Part shown: piece after piece, positions 1 to 12,830 of the stretch
Layout: each line of letters starts with the position of its first letter
Position numbering within the stretch: the first letter of the stretch is position 1
NCBI GenBank assembly: GCA_950097015.1
Contig: CATNEN010000038.1
Coordinates: 22,134,001 to 22,198,000 of the forward strand
From: Macrostomum hystrix
Lineage: Eukaryota; Platyhelminthes; Macrostomidae
DNA: 64,000 nucleotides
Reading direction: 5' to 3'
Translations under genes and position numbers: made by a program
Notes under the pieces: model-generated
What the model saw: the letters and a program-made list of their open reading frames with translations, nothing else
Databases searched by the model: none
What the model was told of the DNA's origin: nothing

Positions 1-3000
1 GAGGCTCTGGGAAAATGACAGCTCTTCAAACTGAGGATCTGGGAAAATGACAGCTCTTCAAACTGAGGATCTAGGAAAATGACAGCTCTTCAAACTGAGG
101 ATCTGAGAAAATGACAGCTCTTCAAACTGAGGATCTGAGAAAATGACAGCTCTTCAAACTGAGGATCTAGGAAAATGACAGCTCTTCAAACTGAGGATCT
201 GGGAAAATGACAGCTCTTTAAACTGAGGATCTGAGAAAATGACAGCTCTTCAAACTGAGGATCTGGGAAAATGACAGCTCTTCAAACTGAGGATCTGGGA
301 AAATGACAGCTCTTCAAACTGAGGATCTGGGAAAATGACAGCTCTTCAAACTGAGGATCTGGGAAAATGACAGCTCTTCAAACTGAGGATCTAGGAAAAT
401 GACAGCTCTTCAAACTGAGGATCTGGGAAAATGACAGCTCTTCAAACTGAGGATCTGGGAAAATGACAGCTCTTCAAACTGAGGATCTAGGAAAATGACA
501 GCTCTTCAAACTGAGGATCTGGGAAAATGACAGCTTCACAAACTGAGGATCTGGGAAAATGACAGGTACACTAACAGAGGATCTGAGAAAATGACAACTT
601 CACAAACTGAGGATCTGGGAAAATGACAGCTCTTCAAACTGAGGATCTGGGAAAATGACAGCTCTTCAAACTGAGGATCTGGAAAAATGACAGCTCTTCA
701 AACTGAGGATCTGGGAAAATGACAGCTCTTCAAACTGAGGATCTAGGAAAATGACAGCTCTTCAAACTGAGGATCTGGGAAAATGACAGCTCTTCAAACT
801 GAGGATCTAGGAAAATGACAGCTCTTCAAACTGAGGATCTAGGAAAATGACAGCTCTTCAAACTGAGGATCTGGGAAAATGACAGCTCTTCAAACTGAGG
901 ATCTAGGAAAATGACAGCTCTTCAAACTGAGGATCTAGGAAAATGACAGCTCTTCAAACTGAGGATCTGGGAAAATGACAGCTCTTCAAACTGAGGATCT
1001 GGGAAAATGACAGCTCTTCAAACTGAGGATCTGAGAAAATGACAGCTCTTCAAACTGAGGATCTGGGAAAATGACAGCTCTTCAAACTGAGGATCTAGGA
1101 AAATGACAGCTCTTCAAACTGAGGATCTAGGAAAATGACAGCTCTTCAAACTGAGGATCTGGGAAAATGACAGCTCTTCAAACTGAGGATCTAGGAAAAT
1201 GACAGCTCTTCAAACTGAGGATCTAGGAAAATGACAGCTCTTCAAACTGAGGATCTGAGAAAATGACAGCTCTTCAAACTGAGGATCTAGGAAAATGACA
1301 GCTCTTCAAACTGAGGATCTGGGAAAATGACAGCTCTTCAAACTGAGGATCTAGGAAAATGACAGCTCTTCAAACTGAGGATCTAGGAAAATGACAGCTC
1401 TTCAAACTGAGGATCTAGGAAAATGACAGCTCTTCAAACTGAGGATCTAGGAAAATGACAGCTTTACAAACTGAGGATCTGGGAAAATGACAGCTCTTCA
1501 AACTGAGGATCTGGGAAAATGACAGCTCTTCAAACTGAGGATCTGGGAAAATGACAGCTCTTCAAACTGAGGATCTAGGAAAATGACAGCTCTTCAAACT
1601 GAGGATCTGAGAAAATGACAGCTCTTCAAACTGAGGATCTGAGAAAATGACAGCTCTTCAAACTGAGGATCTGAGAAAATGACAGCTCTTCAAACTGAGG
1701 ATCTGGGAAAATGACAGCTCTTCAAACTGAGGATCTAGGAAAATGACAGCTCTTCAAACTGAGGATCTAGGAAAATGACAGCTCTTCAAACTGAGGATCT
1801 AGGAAAATGACAGCTCTTCAAACTGAGGATCTGGGAAAATGACAGCTCTTCAAACTGAGGATCTGGGAAAATGACAGCTCTTCAAACTGAGGATCTGGGA
1901 AAATGACAGCTCTTCAAACTGAGGATCTGGGAAAATGACAGCTCTTCAAACTGAGGATCTAGGAAAATGACAGCTGTTCAAACTGAGGATCTGGGAAAAT
2001 GACAGCTCTTCAAACTGAGGATCTGGGAAAATGACAGCTCTTCAAACTGAGGATCTGGGAAAATGACAGCTCTTCAAACTGAGGATTTAGGAAAATGACA
2101 GCTCTTCAAACTGAGGATCTAGGAAAATGACAGCTCTTCAAACTGAGGATCTGGGAAAATGACAGCTCTTCAAACTGAGGATCTGGGAAAATGACAGCTC
2201 TTCAAACTGAGGATCTGAGAAAATGACAGCTCTTCAAACTGAGGATCTGGGAAAATGACAGCTCTTCAAACTGAGGCTCTGGGAAAATGACAGCTCTTCA
2301 AACTGAGGATCTGGGAAAATGACAGCTCTTCAAACTGAGGATCTAGGAAAATGACAGCTCTTCAAACTGAGGATCTGAGAAAATGACAGCTCTTCAAACT
2401 GAGGATCTGAGAAAATGACAGCTCTTCAAACTGAGGATCTAGGAAAATGACAGCTCTTCAAACTGAGGATCTGGGAAAATGACAGCTCTTTAAACTGAGG
2501 ATCTAGGAAAATGACAGCTCTTCAAACTGAGGATCTGGGAAAATGACAGCTCTTCAAACTGAGGATCTGGGAAAATGACAGCTCTTCAAACTGAGGATCT
2601 GGGAAAATGACAGCTCTTCAAACTGAGGATCTGGGAAAATGACAGCTCTTCAAACTGAGGATCTAGGAAAATGACAGCTCTTCAAACTGAGGATCTGGGA
2701 AAATGACAGCTCTTCAAACTGAGGATCTGGGAAAATGACAGCTCTTCAAACTGAGGATCTAGGAAAATGACAGCTCTTCAAACTGAGGATCTGGGAAAAT
2801 GACAGCTTCACAAACTGAGGATCTGGGAAAATGACAGGTACACTAACAGAGGATCTGAGAAAATGACAACTTCACAAACTGAGGATCTGAGAAAATGACA
2901 GCTCTTCAAACTGAGGATCTGGGAAAATGACAGCTCTTCAAACTGAGGATCTGAGAAAATGACAGCTTCACAAACTGAGGATCTGAGAAAACGACAGCTT

Positions 3001-6000
3001 CACAAACTGAGGATCTGGGAAAATGACAGGTACACAAACTGAGGATCTGAGAAAATGACAGCTCTTCAAAATGAGGATCTGGGAAAATGACAGCTCTTCA
3101 AACTGAGGATCTGGGAAAATGACAGCTCTTCAAACTGAGGATCTGGGAAAATGACAGCTCTTCAAACTGAGGATCTAGGAAAATGACAGCTCTTCAAACT
3201 GAGGATCTAGGAAAATGACAGCTCTTCAAACTGAGGATCTGGGAAAATGACAGCTCTTCAAACTGAGGATCTGGGAAAATGACAGCTCTTCAAACTGAGG
3301 ATCTGGGAAAATGACAGCTCTTCAAACTGAGGATCTAGGAAAATGACAGCTCTTCAAACTGAGGATCTAGGAAAATGACAGCTCTTCAAACTGAGGATCT
3401 GGGAAAATGACAGCTCTTCAAACTGAGGATCTAGGAAAATGACAGCTCTTCAAACTGAGGATCTAGGAAAATGACAGCTCTTCAAACTGAGGATCTGGGA
3501 AAATGACAGCTCTTCAAACTGAGGATCTGGGAAAATGACAGCTCTTCAAACTGAGGATCTGAGAAAATGACAGCTCTTCAAACTGAGGATCTAGGAAAAT
3601 GACAGCTGTTCAAACTGAGGATCTAGGAAAATGACAGCTCTTCAAACTGAGGATCTGGGAAAATGACAGCTCTTCAAACTGAGGATCTGGGAAAATGACA
3701 GCTCTTCAAACTGAGGATCTAGGAAAATGACAGCTCTTCAAACTGAGGATCTAGGAAAATGACAGCTCTTCAAACTGAGGATCTGAGAAAATGACAGCTC
3801 TTCAAACTGAGGATCTAGGAAAATGACAGCTCTTCAAACTGAGGATCTGGGAAAATGACAGCTCTTCAAACTGAGGATCTAGGAAAATGACAGCTCTTCA
3901 AACTGAGGATCTAGGAAAATGACAGCTCTTCAAACTGAGGATCTAGGAAAATGACAGCTCTTCAAACTGAGGATCTAGGAAAATGACAGCTTTACAAACT
4001 GAGGATCTGGGAAAATGACAGCTCTTCAAACTGAGGATCTGGGAAAATGACAGCTCTTCAAACTGAGGATCTGGGAAAATGACAGCTCTTCAAACTGAGG
4101 ATCTAGGAAAATGACAGCTCTTCAAACTGAGGATCTGAGAAAATGACAGCTCTTCAAACTGAGGATCTGAGAAAATGACAGCTCTTCAAACTGAGGATCT
4201 GAGAAAATGACAGCTCTTCAAACTGAGGATCTGGGAAAATGACAGCTCTTCAAACTGAGGATCTAGGAAAATGACAGCTCTTCAAACTGAGGATCTAGGA
4301 AAATGACAGCTCTTCAAACTGAGGATCTAGGAAAATGACAGCTCTTCAAACTGAGGATCTGGGAAAATGACAGCTCTTCAAACTGAGGATCTGGGAAAAT
4401 GACAGCTCTTCAAACTGAGGATCTGGGAAAATGACAGCTCTTCAAACTGAGGATCTGGGAAAATGACAGCTTTACAAACTGAGGATCTAGGAAAATGACA
4501 GCTGTTCAAACTGAGGATCTGGGAAAATGACAGCTCTTCAAACTGAGGATCTGGGAAAATGACAGCTCTTCAAACTGAGGATCTGGGAAAATGACAGCTC
4601 TTCAAACTGAGGATTTAGGAAAATGACAGCTCTTCAAACTGAGGATCTAGGAAAATGACAGCTCTTCAAACTGAGGATCTGGGAAAATGACAGCTCTTCA
4701 AACTGAGGATCTGGGAAAATGACAGCTCTTCAAACTGAGGATCTGAGAAAATGACAGCTCTTCAAACTGAGGATCTGGGAAAATGACAGCTCTTCAAACT
4801 GAGGATCTGGGAAAATGACAGCTCTTCAAACTGAGGATCTGGGAAAATGACAGCTCTTCAAACTGAGGATCTAGGAAAATGACAGCTCTTCAAACTGAGG
4901 ATCTGAGAAAATGACAGCTCTTCAAACTGAGGATCTGAGAAAATGACAGCTCTTCAAACTGAGGATCTAGGAAAATGACAGCTCTTCAAACTGAGGATCT
5001 GGGAAAATGACAGCTCTTCAAACTGAGGATCTGAGAAAATGACAGCTCTTCAAACTGAGGATCTGGGAAAATGACAGCTCTTCAAACTGAGGATCTGGGA
5101 AAATGACAGCTCTTCAAACTGAGGATCTGGGAAAATGACAGCTCTTCAAACTGAGGATCTGGGAAAATGACAGCTCTTCAAACTGAGGATCTAGGAAAAT
5201 GACAGCTCTTCAAACTGAGGATCTGGGAAAATGACAGCTCTTCAAACTGAGGATCTGGGAAAATGACAGCTCTTCAAACTGAGGATCTAGGAAAATGACA
5301 GCTCTTCAAACTGAGGATCTGGGAAAATGACAGCTTCACAAACTGAGGATCTGGGAAAATGACAGGTACACTAACAGAGGATCTGAGAAAATGACAACTT
5401 CACAAACTGAGGATCTGAGAAAATGACAGCTCTTCAAACTGAGGATCTGGGAAAATGACAGCTCTTCAAACTGAGGATCTGAGAAAATGACAGCTTCACA
5501 AACTGAGGATCTGAGAAAACGACAGCTTCACAAACTGAGGATCTGGGAAAATGACAGGTACACAAACTGAGGATCTGAGAAAATGACAGCTCTTCAAAAT
5601 GAGGATCTGGGAAAATGACAGCTCTTCAAACTGAGGATCTGGGAAAATGACAGCTCTTCAAACTGAGGATCTGGGAAAATGACAGCTCTTCAAACTGAGG
5701 ATCTGGGAAAATGACAGCTCTTCAAACTGAGGATCTAGGAAAATGACAGCTCTTCAAACTGAGGATCTGGGAAAATGACAGCTCTTCAAACTGAGGATCT
5801 GGGAAAATGACAGCTCTTCAAACTGAGGATCTAGGAAAATGACAGCTCTTCAAACTGAGGATCTGGGAAAATGACAGCTTCACAAACTGAGGATCTGGGA
5901 AAATGACAGGTACACAAACAGAGGATCTGAGAAAATGACAACTTCACAAACTGAGGATCTGAGAAAATGACAGCTCTTCAAACTGAGGATCTGGGAAAAT

Positions 6001-6256
6001 GACAGCTCTTCAAACTGAGGATCTGAGAAAATGACAGCTTCACAAACTGAGGATCTGAGAAAACGACAGCTTCACAAACTGAGGATCTGGGAAAATGACA
6101 GGTACACAAACAGAGGATCTGAGAAAATGACAGCTTCACAAACTGAGGATCTGAGAAAATGACAGCTTCACAAACTGAGGATCTGGGAAAATGACAGGTA
6201 CACAAACAGAGGATCTGAGAAAATGACAGCTTCACAAACAGGGGATCTGGGAAAAT
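1..6256 (-). repeat. 32-bp tandem array in the last visible APPL intron
   Basis: About 195 units, most 32 bp, opening GAGGATCTGGGAAAATGACA followed by GCTCTTCAAACT. Variant 31-32 bp units carry CTTCACAAACT or GGTACACTAACAG. The array extends past the left edge. It stops 14 nt from the 5' splice site of the exon ending at 6271. On the gene strand each unit reads CATTTTCCCAG-ATCCTC, a 3' splice-site-like word. Marker units recur at exact multiples of 32 bp, showing higher-order structure. No spacers and no Cas genes are present, so it is not a CRISPR array. Confidence 0.97.
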
Positions 6257-9200
6257 AATTGATTTCTCACCAAAGCAGCAGTCCCTTGGTGTTGCTATGC
6301 ACAGTTTCCAATTCTTGCTTATCAATATAATCCGAGCCAATTTTAAAGAAGGACAGGTGAGCCTGCAGATGCCCCGCTATGGCCTCCAAAAAGACAAACT
6401 GCCGCTTGTGCTGCACCAGGTTCATTGCTGAGAAATAGTGCAGAGCAGTCTGGCAATTATAAAGATATAAATAAAATTGATTGATTATGACAGTTTATTG
6501 ACAGATTGACATCAACAATTGACAGTTAAATTGCGAACCTTGTGCAATTTCTTCCTCATCTGGAAGACCTCCTCGACCGCTTCGATTCGCTGCTTTTCGC
6601 TGCATCTCTTAGCCAGCTTCATGTGCTTCTGAACTGCCAGCTCGTGCTCTAGAAGCGGCAATGACGGATGGTCAATTCGATGGTCATGGCGAATTCCTAC
6701 GCACCGAGATAGTCAAAAGCACGATAAAAGACTACTTACCATCGCTAACCATCTTGTACAAGTGTTGTAACTGGGAAAGTTCTAAAAAATCGAAAAAATA
6801 GAAAACTCGTAACATACTACTAAGTAGTGAACAGAACACTTCAATTTTGTTTTTTTATTAAACAAAAGCAGCAAAACACCAACCTTCCAAATCTGCCGAT
6901 AGAAAACGATTAATCGGATAGATTAGTGTGTCGGAAATCTGGCTGGCTAGTATCTGTTGCATTGTACTGATCTGAAAATCATTGGTACAAAGCATGCGTA
7001 CAAGACAAATGTATTGAGCTCAGAGTGAGTCGAGGATCTGGGATCAATCTGAGGATCTGGGATCAAGCTGAGGATCTGGGATCAATCTGAGGATCTGTGA
7101 TCAATCTGAGGATCTGGGATTAATCTGAGGATCTGGGATCAATCTGAGGATCTGGGATTAATCTGAGGATCTGGGATCAATCTGAGGATCTGGGATCAAT
7201 CTGAGGATCTGCGATTAATCTGAGGATCTGGGATTAATCTGAGGATCTGGGATCAATCTGAGGATCTGGGATCAATATGAGGATTTGGGATCAATCTGAG
7301 GATTTGGGATCAATCTGAGGATTTGGGATCTATCTGAGGATCTGGGATCAATCTGAGGATCTGGGATCAATATGAGGATTTGGGATCAATCTGAGGATTT
7401 GGGATCAATCTGAGGATTTGGGATCTATCTGAGGATCTGGGATTCATCTGAGGATCTGGGATCAATCTGAGGATTTAGGATCAATATGAGGATTTGGGAT
7501 CAATCTGAGGATTTGGGATCAATCTGAGGATTTGGGATATCAGAATCTGGCATTCATGTGCAAATCTAAATAAGTTATTAATTTCATAATATATTATATT
7601 AAGAATTGGATCAACCTAAGGATCTAGGGTCAAATCTAGGGTCAAATCTAGGCATCTGGGATCAATCTGATCAACCATACTAAATTGTCTACTTACCTCA
7701 TCCATATACTCAGCAAGCAAAGGAAATGTAGTAGTCATATAAGAGTCCTCTTTCTCCAAAGGAAATTTCTGCATAAACATTTGGTAGATAGTGATTGTTG
7801 TAGACAATAAATGGTTGATTTTGTATTAATCGAGTTCTGAACTCACAATAGCTGAATATTTCTTCATTAGCTGAGCCAAGCCATGAGAAGCTGACGCCAA
7901 ATCTGACTGTGCTTTGTGTATCTGCTGGCAATAGCCATGAAACTCTCCTGTGTACTGTCTAATCAGGGCTGCATCTTCTTCAAACACAGTTAAAAAATTG
8001 TGAGTCTGCGAGAATCAAGAAATTGGTTGATAATCCTTAGATCACATAATCTCAATTTTTGTGCTCTGAATTTCTTTATATTGAAAACATAGCATGATCG
8101 TCAAGGGGGGTTTCAAGGAATGACATTCATATTAATTTATTGGAAAACAGCCAGAACTCAACTCAAACCTTTGCAAAAGGTAATAATGGGTGATTGTATA
8201 GGTTGCATGGCCAACAGTGTTATTGAAGTGAACCTGGCTCAAATTGAAAATCAGGGAGCTTGAAAATTTGACAAAGAGTTTAGCTAGACTAAATTTGTAG
8301 AGCTATCACTGCATGGTGAGACAATGTGATCTTTATTTGATCATACACATAACTATAAGGCTATCTATTTTAGGATCTAGTTAAAATAAAACAATAATAA
8401 TAAGAGTTTACAAGACAATATAAAATAATAACTATTAATTTATCAATTAAATTTCTCTATATCAAATAGTTTCTCTAGTTAAAAGGTTCACAAGTTTATT
8501 CTGTGATTCTTAAATCCAAAAACAACTTAGTTTTAACTAGTTTTTAGGCATTAAGCAGCTAAAGTGCTAACAAATATAATATAACTATGTAGTGTAACTA
8601 CAAGAAAGCCAAGCTAAAAATACTAAAATGCATTGAGAATAAATCACAGCAAGCTACCAAAAATGTGTAAGTAGGCTAGCAATGTATAAAGTGTGTAACA
8701 TTTAAATTGACATAAATTTATTATGCCTTATAATTTTATTAACATTGATGCTCAAAATGCAAACAATGTTGGTTAGATAGTTAAACCTCATTTTAAATGA
8801 ATTTATCTATGCTTAAGCCCCTCCTTAAAGGATTATATAAAGCTATATATTTCACATCACAACTTTCTTTAAAATACAGATAGAAATAAAATTTATAATA
8901 TAAGATGCAATCATACAAATTTAGACTCATAGAGCCTGAAACAGGAACTGTACAATAATAGATTTAGTGCCAATAAAAATAATAAATTTTATCGTGCAAA
9001 ACTACAGGATAGCCTAACAAGTATATAGCTAGGCTAGCAACATGCACTCCACTACAATATAGCCAGTTACAAGACAACTATTTCTAGCATAAACAAAAAA
9101 GCTAGTAAATGTCTTATGGCGACCCCATGACAGTCAACTGGTAAATAATAATCATAATCTATTTAAAACTAATAGAGGTCTCATAAGTTTATGTCTTGCT

Positions 9201-9290
9201 ACAACACAGTTCCTATCATTCAGCTAAAAATATTAATACCTGTGGACTGTCCTCGATTGCTTCTTCCAGCAGTAGCTTATTAACTGACAT
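1..9290 (-). CDS. APPL1: APPL-type endosomal adaptor, BAR-domain part (3' end outside window)
   Basis: Exons on the minus strand: 9290-9240, 8005-7847, 7768-7697, 6971-6884, 6781-6740, 6648-6539, 6449-6271, with the next exon left of base 1. All junctions are GT-AG and keep phase; together they encode 233 residues. The start is MSVNKLLLEEAIEDSPQ, the usual APPL opening. It is followed by TVFEEDAAL, KFPLEKED and then the third BAR helix with ALHYFSAMNLVQHKRQ and HLSFFKIGSDYI. APPL proteins are Rab5 effectors on early endosomes with BAR-PH-PTB order, so the PH and PTB parts should lie beyond the edge. Whether it corresponds to APPL1 or APPL2 cannot be told; invertebrates often have one. Introns 2, 4, 5 and 6 are 78-102 bp. 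Intron 3 and the last, incomplete intron hold tandem arrays. ACAP and GRAF BAR proteins were considered but fit the N-terminus less well. Confidence 0.85.
7028..7545 (-). repeat. 19-bp array in APPL intron 3
   Basis: About 27 units of GAGGATCTGGGATCAATCT with C/T and A/T variants, between exons at 7697-7768 and 6884-6971. The core TGAGGATCTGGGA is the same as in the 32-bp array of the same gene and in arrays of the DEF8-like and Ku80 genes. A few decayed units continue to about 7670. The true acceptor (TGATTTTCAG-ATCAG) loosely resembles the repeat word TGATCCCAG-ATCC. Confidence 0.95.
8006..9239 (-). other. APPL intron 1, no tandem array
   Basis: This is the only long intron here without a tandem array. 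It is AT-rich with short runs of TAGCTA-type words. I see no gene, RNA or mobile element in it. Confidence 0.6.
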
Positions 9291-9925
9291 TATTGACAGA
9301 CTTCGGAAGAATTACAGAAACCTAGAAATCGAAAGCTTTCAGATTTGAAGCTAATCCCTGCAGACAAATTTTATCGCTGCAATTCACAATTCAAAATAGC
9401 TCCTGCTGCATTGTCATCGGCCAGATTTGTAAAAGTTTCGAAGAAAAAAATTGTTGAAAAAAACACGAACCTGCAATACGTATTTTCACATTTTCAGAAA
9501 TAAAAAGCCATCGATTTTGCACTATAATTTGTATTATATAAACTTTCCTAATTCTCGGCACCTAATTTATCTCACGACTTTTGCATTAAAATGCAAACTC
9601 TAACATTTTAACTTTAAATGATGCTTATGCCTTTTTGTTGTTGTCAATTCCAAATAAATCGTTTCTTCGTCCAGCACAAACAAATATTTCTTCGTCCCGG
9701 ACAAATAAATGCTTCAACACTAGACCATAGACTTATGTATTTGACCGGGACAAGTGGGGGATAACTGCTTGATTACTGCTTGATTTCACTTCTATTTTTT
9801 CATCATGCTATAAACTGAATATGTAAATACATGATATAAATAATCGATTATCATGATATCGACATTATACATGATATATAAAACATTATAAATTATAATG
9901 TTTTTCATCTCAATCAATCATGTTC
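9291..9925. other. Intergenic, 5' flank of APPL
   Basis: AT-rich flank upstream of the APPL start codon. It should contain the APPL promoter, but I find no convincing TATA box or other element. Confidence 0.4.
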
Positions 9926-9929
9926 ATCC

Positions 9930-10200
9930 AACAGCACAGCCGCACCAATCGCGAGGCATATCTGAAGGCTGTGTACGGCTGCTCAGTCATGGACTGGGAA
10001 GTTGCCACTGCACACCCACCCACAATAAAATATCATGCACAATAGCTGATACTTTGGTAACTATGCATTTTAAAATATAACAGCTGCATGAACTGAAGCA
10101 ATGCAGAATTTAAGTATATTGTTTAAGGACGTATATTGTCAGTGCAGTCGGTTACGAACCCTTAACCCGTAAGTCGTGAGGCCGTCGCTCTAGGCTAAAT
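9930..10200 (-). mobile_element. Decayed tRNA-derived SINE
   Basis: Diverged copy of the SINE seen better at 18.85 kb and 27.6 kb. Shared words are CTGAAGGCTGYGTACRGCTG, the ATGGACTGGG block, GAACTGAAGCAATGCAGA and, at the right end, the reverse complement of a tRNA promoter region (AAGTCGTGAGGCCGTCGCTC). Several bases of the B box have changed. It reads toward the minus strand. Confidence 0.65.
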
Positions 10201-10269
10201 ATTTTCGCGATTCTTTCACTAAAAGTTTCGCCCTCTAAAAGAGATGGTACGCGATAATTTTCTAAGCTT

Positions 10270-10565
10270 TGCTTCATTCTAAAGGCATTAAAAATTAAAT
10301 ATTCCGCCTTTTAATTTTTAAGGTCACTTTTTCATCTTTAGAATAGGACCCGACACTGTCTGCAGTTTTATTAGATTGCATCGGTGCTTTTTCTCGCCCG
10401 TGCGTGCGTTATTAGTACAAAGCAGGGCCGATACTCTCAATGGAATGGGATTGCGTCACTGCTTTTCTCGCCCGCGAATGTGGTCGCCGAACGGAGGGCC
10501 CGATACCGCCAATTGAATTCGATTGTGTCACTGCCTTTAGCACCCGTACCTGCGTTTATACAGTA
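10270..10565. repeat. Imperfect palindrome followed by three degenerate ~70-bp direct repeats
   Basis: At 10274-10345, ATTCTAAAG and TTAAAAATTAAAT face TTTAATTTTTAA and CTTTAGAAT around a short loop, giving a hairpin of roughly 70 bp. It runs into three diverged direct repeats, each beginning CCGAYACTSTC-like, then GATTGYRTCRSTGC, then TTTCTCGCCCG-like words, at about 10350, 10428 and 10499. I do not recognise the unit. The small open frames across it are not convincing genes. Confidence 0.45.
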
Positions 10566-11009
10566 AAACGTACATAGCAGATTTCAATGATTTATATTAT
10601 AATTTGGCTTTTACGATGCTCAACGCTAGCGAGACCTCCCTTCTCCTTTTTCTGTCGCTGACAACTGCAGCCTATATATTGTAGAACATTTTCTCGGCTT
10701 CGATTATTATGCCGCTTTCTTTTCATCTAGCTCAGAATTAAAGCACTCTTATTACTTGTATTTTGCAGAATGCAGACCAAATTTCAGCATCAGTTTTTTA
10801 CTGTCTCTTTTTCTTCTGCTACTTATCGATCATCAACAGCTAAAAACGTAGGTATGTTCCTGTTTATTGTTATTTTTTGTTAGGCATTTTTGGGTTCGAG
10901 TATTAATTGTAAGCGCTTTTGATTAGCTCCTGTCGAAGCAGATATTTGTTATTAGCTTTCTTTCTGTAAGAAAATAGTATAAAGAGAAATGCGAAAATCA
11001 ACATTAATT

Positions 11010-11056
11010 TAGTTGAACGACGCGTTTCGCACGAAAGTGTGCATCTTCAGGTTTAT
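11010..11056 (-). ncRNA. Hammerhead-ribozyme-like motif of a Penelope-like element
   Basis: The minus strand reads CTGAAGA, then a GCAC/GUGC stem closing ACTTTC, then GAAA, then CGCGTC. This gives the hammerhead core CUGANGA...GAAA, a minimal stem III and C at position 17, with a short stem I (AAC/GTT) on the flanks. Penelope-like elements are known to carry hammerheads in their pLTRs. It lies about 180 bp downstream of the GIY-YIG fragment on the same strand, where a 3' pLTR would be. One base (U) between core and stem II does not pair canonically, so activity is uncertain. Confidence 0.45.
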
Positions 11057-11236
11057 TTTAAGTAAAGAAAACGAGTATAGAGATCGGAAGTGAATAAATA
11101 TGAAATTTTTGGCTAACATATTTGCTAGTCGATAAGTCGAGAGGCAAAGTCCAGGGACGGATTGTTAGCGTTGCAAGCCAACAGTACAGAATGTACAGCC
11201 AGTGCCCCCTCCCTCAGAACAAACGGAGAACATGGC

Positions 11237-11540
11237 CTACGCCAATGTGTTGGAGTTGAGTGTTGAGGGGTTGGGGGAATGCACTTTAATGTAGAACGCT
11301 TCAAGAATCTGCAGTTTGGAGTCAAATGAGCATTGGTCAATGACTTTGAAGCGCTCTTCGGGTTTGCAGCTGGAGCAGCTATTACATTCTAAGAGATGGT
11401 TTTGAATAGCCGACGGTTTCAGCCAGTGCTCCCTGATTCTAGTGTGCAGGTGCCTTTTGGTCTTCCCCACGTAGGAGACGCTCTGGTCATCAGAGCAGTT
11501 GAATTGATAAACAACACCAGCACGATCCGTCTGAGTTCAT
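11237..11540 (-). mobile_element. Penelope-like element, GIY-YIG endonuclease fragment
   Basis: About 100 codons are open on the minus strand, ending in a stop at 11237. Motifs in order are GVVYQFNC (the GIY position), SYVGKTKRHLHTRIREHW (the YIG position plus the conserved R and H), a Cys-rich stretch ECNSCSSCKPEERF, and LEAFYIKVHSPNPSTLNSN with the catalytic Glu. This layout is that of the endonuclease domain at the C-terminus of Penelope-like retroelements, which nick DNA for target-primed insertion. The reverse transcriptase is absent: the 5' side runs straight into the 25-bp array at 11541. The first part of the domain was read in a frame without an ATG, as expected for an internal fragment. 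It is a 5'-truncated copy, but the domain itself shows no stop. Confidence 0.75.
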
Positions 11541-12830
11541 TGGTTCTCTGCTGTTTGGGGGACATTGGTTCTCTGCTGTTTGGGGGACATTGGTTCTCTG
11601 CTGTTTGGGGGACATTGGTTCTCTGCTGTTTGGGGGACATTGGTTCTCTGCTGTTTGGGGGACATTGGTTCTCTGCTGTTTGGGGGACATTGGTTCTCTG
11701 CTGTTTGGGGGACATTGGTTCTCTGCTGTTTGGGGGACATTGGTTCTCTGCTGTTTGGGGGGACATTGGTTCTCTGCTGTTTGGGGGGACATTGGTTCTC
11801 TGCTGTTTGGGGGACATTGGTTCTCTGCTGTTTGGGGGGACATTGGTTCTCTGCTGTTTGGGGGGACATTGGTTCTCTGCTGTTTGGGGGACATTGGTTC
11901 TCTGCTGTTTGGGGGACATTGGTTCTCTGCTGTTTGGGGGACATTGGTTCTCTGCTGTTTGGGGGACATTGGTTCTCTGCTGCTGGGGGACATTGGTTAT
12001 CTGCTGCTGGGGGACATTGGTTCTCTGCTATTTGGGGGACATTGGTTCTCTGCTGTTTGGGGGACATTGGTTCTCTGCTGCTGGGGGACATTGGTTCTCT
12101 GCTGTTTGGGGGACATTGGTTCTCTGCTGTTTGGGGGACATTGGTTCTCTGCTGCTGGGGGACATTGGTTCTCTGCTGTTTGGGGGACATTGGTTCTCTG
12201 CTGCTGGGGGACATTGGTTCTCTGCTATTTGGGGGACATTGGTTCTCTGCTGCTGGGGGACATTGGTTATCTGCTGCTGGGGGACATTGGTTCTCTGCTA
12301 TTTGGGGGACATTGGTTCTCTGCTGTTTGGGGGACATTGGTTCTCTGCTATTTGGGGGACATTGGTTCTCTGCTGCTGGGGGACATTGGTTATCTGCTGC
12401 TGGGGGACATTGGTTCTCTGCTATTTGGGGGACATTGGTTCTCTGCTGCTGGGGGACATTGGTTATCTGCTGCTGGGGGACATTGGTTCTCTGCTATTTG
12501 GGGGACATTGGTTCTCTGCTGTTTGGGGGACATTGGTTCTCTGCTGTTTGGGGGACATTGGTTCTCTGCTGTTTGGGGGACATTGGTTCTCTGCTGTTTG
12601 GGCGACATTGGTTCTCTGCTGTTTGGGGGACATTGGTTCTCTGCTGTTTGGGGGACATTGGTTCTCTGCTATTTGGGGGACATTGGTTCTCTGCTGCTGG
12701 GGGACATTGGTTCTCTGCTATTTGGGGGACATTGGTTCTCTGCTGTTTGGGGGACATTGGTTCTCTGCTGTTTGGGGGACATTGGTTCTCTGTTGTTTGG
12801 GGGACATTGGTTCTCTGCTGTTTGGGGGGT
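11541..12830. repeat. 25-bp intergenic tandem array
   Basis: About 51 units of GTTTGGGGGACATTGGTTCT plus CTGCT, with 23-bp (CTGGGGG) and 26-bp (extra G) variants. It abuts the truncated Penelope fragment. No unit contains a stop in several frames of either strand, which produces long artificial open frames. Confidence 0.95.

Noticed and set aside
1-6256. CRISPR array
   Set aside because: Units are contiguous without unique spacers, the context is a spliced animal gene, and no Cas genes are present.
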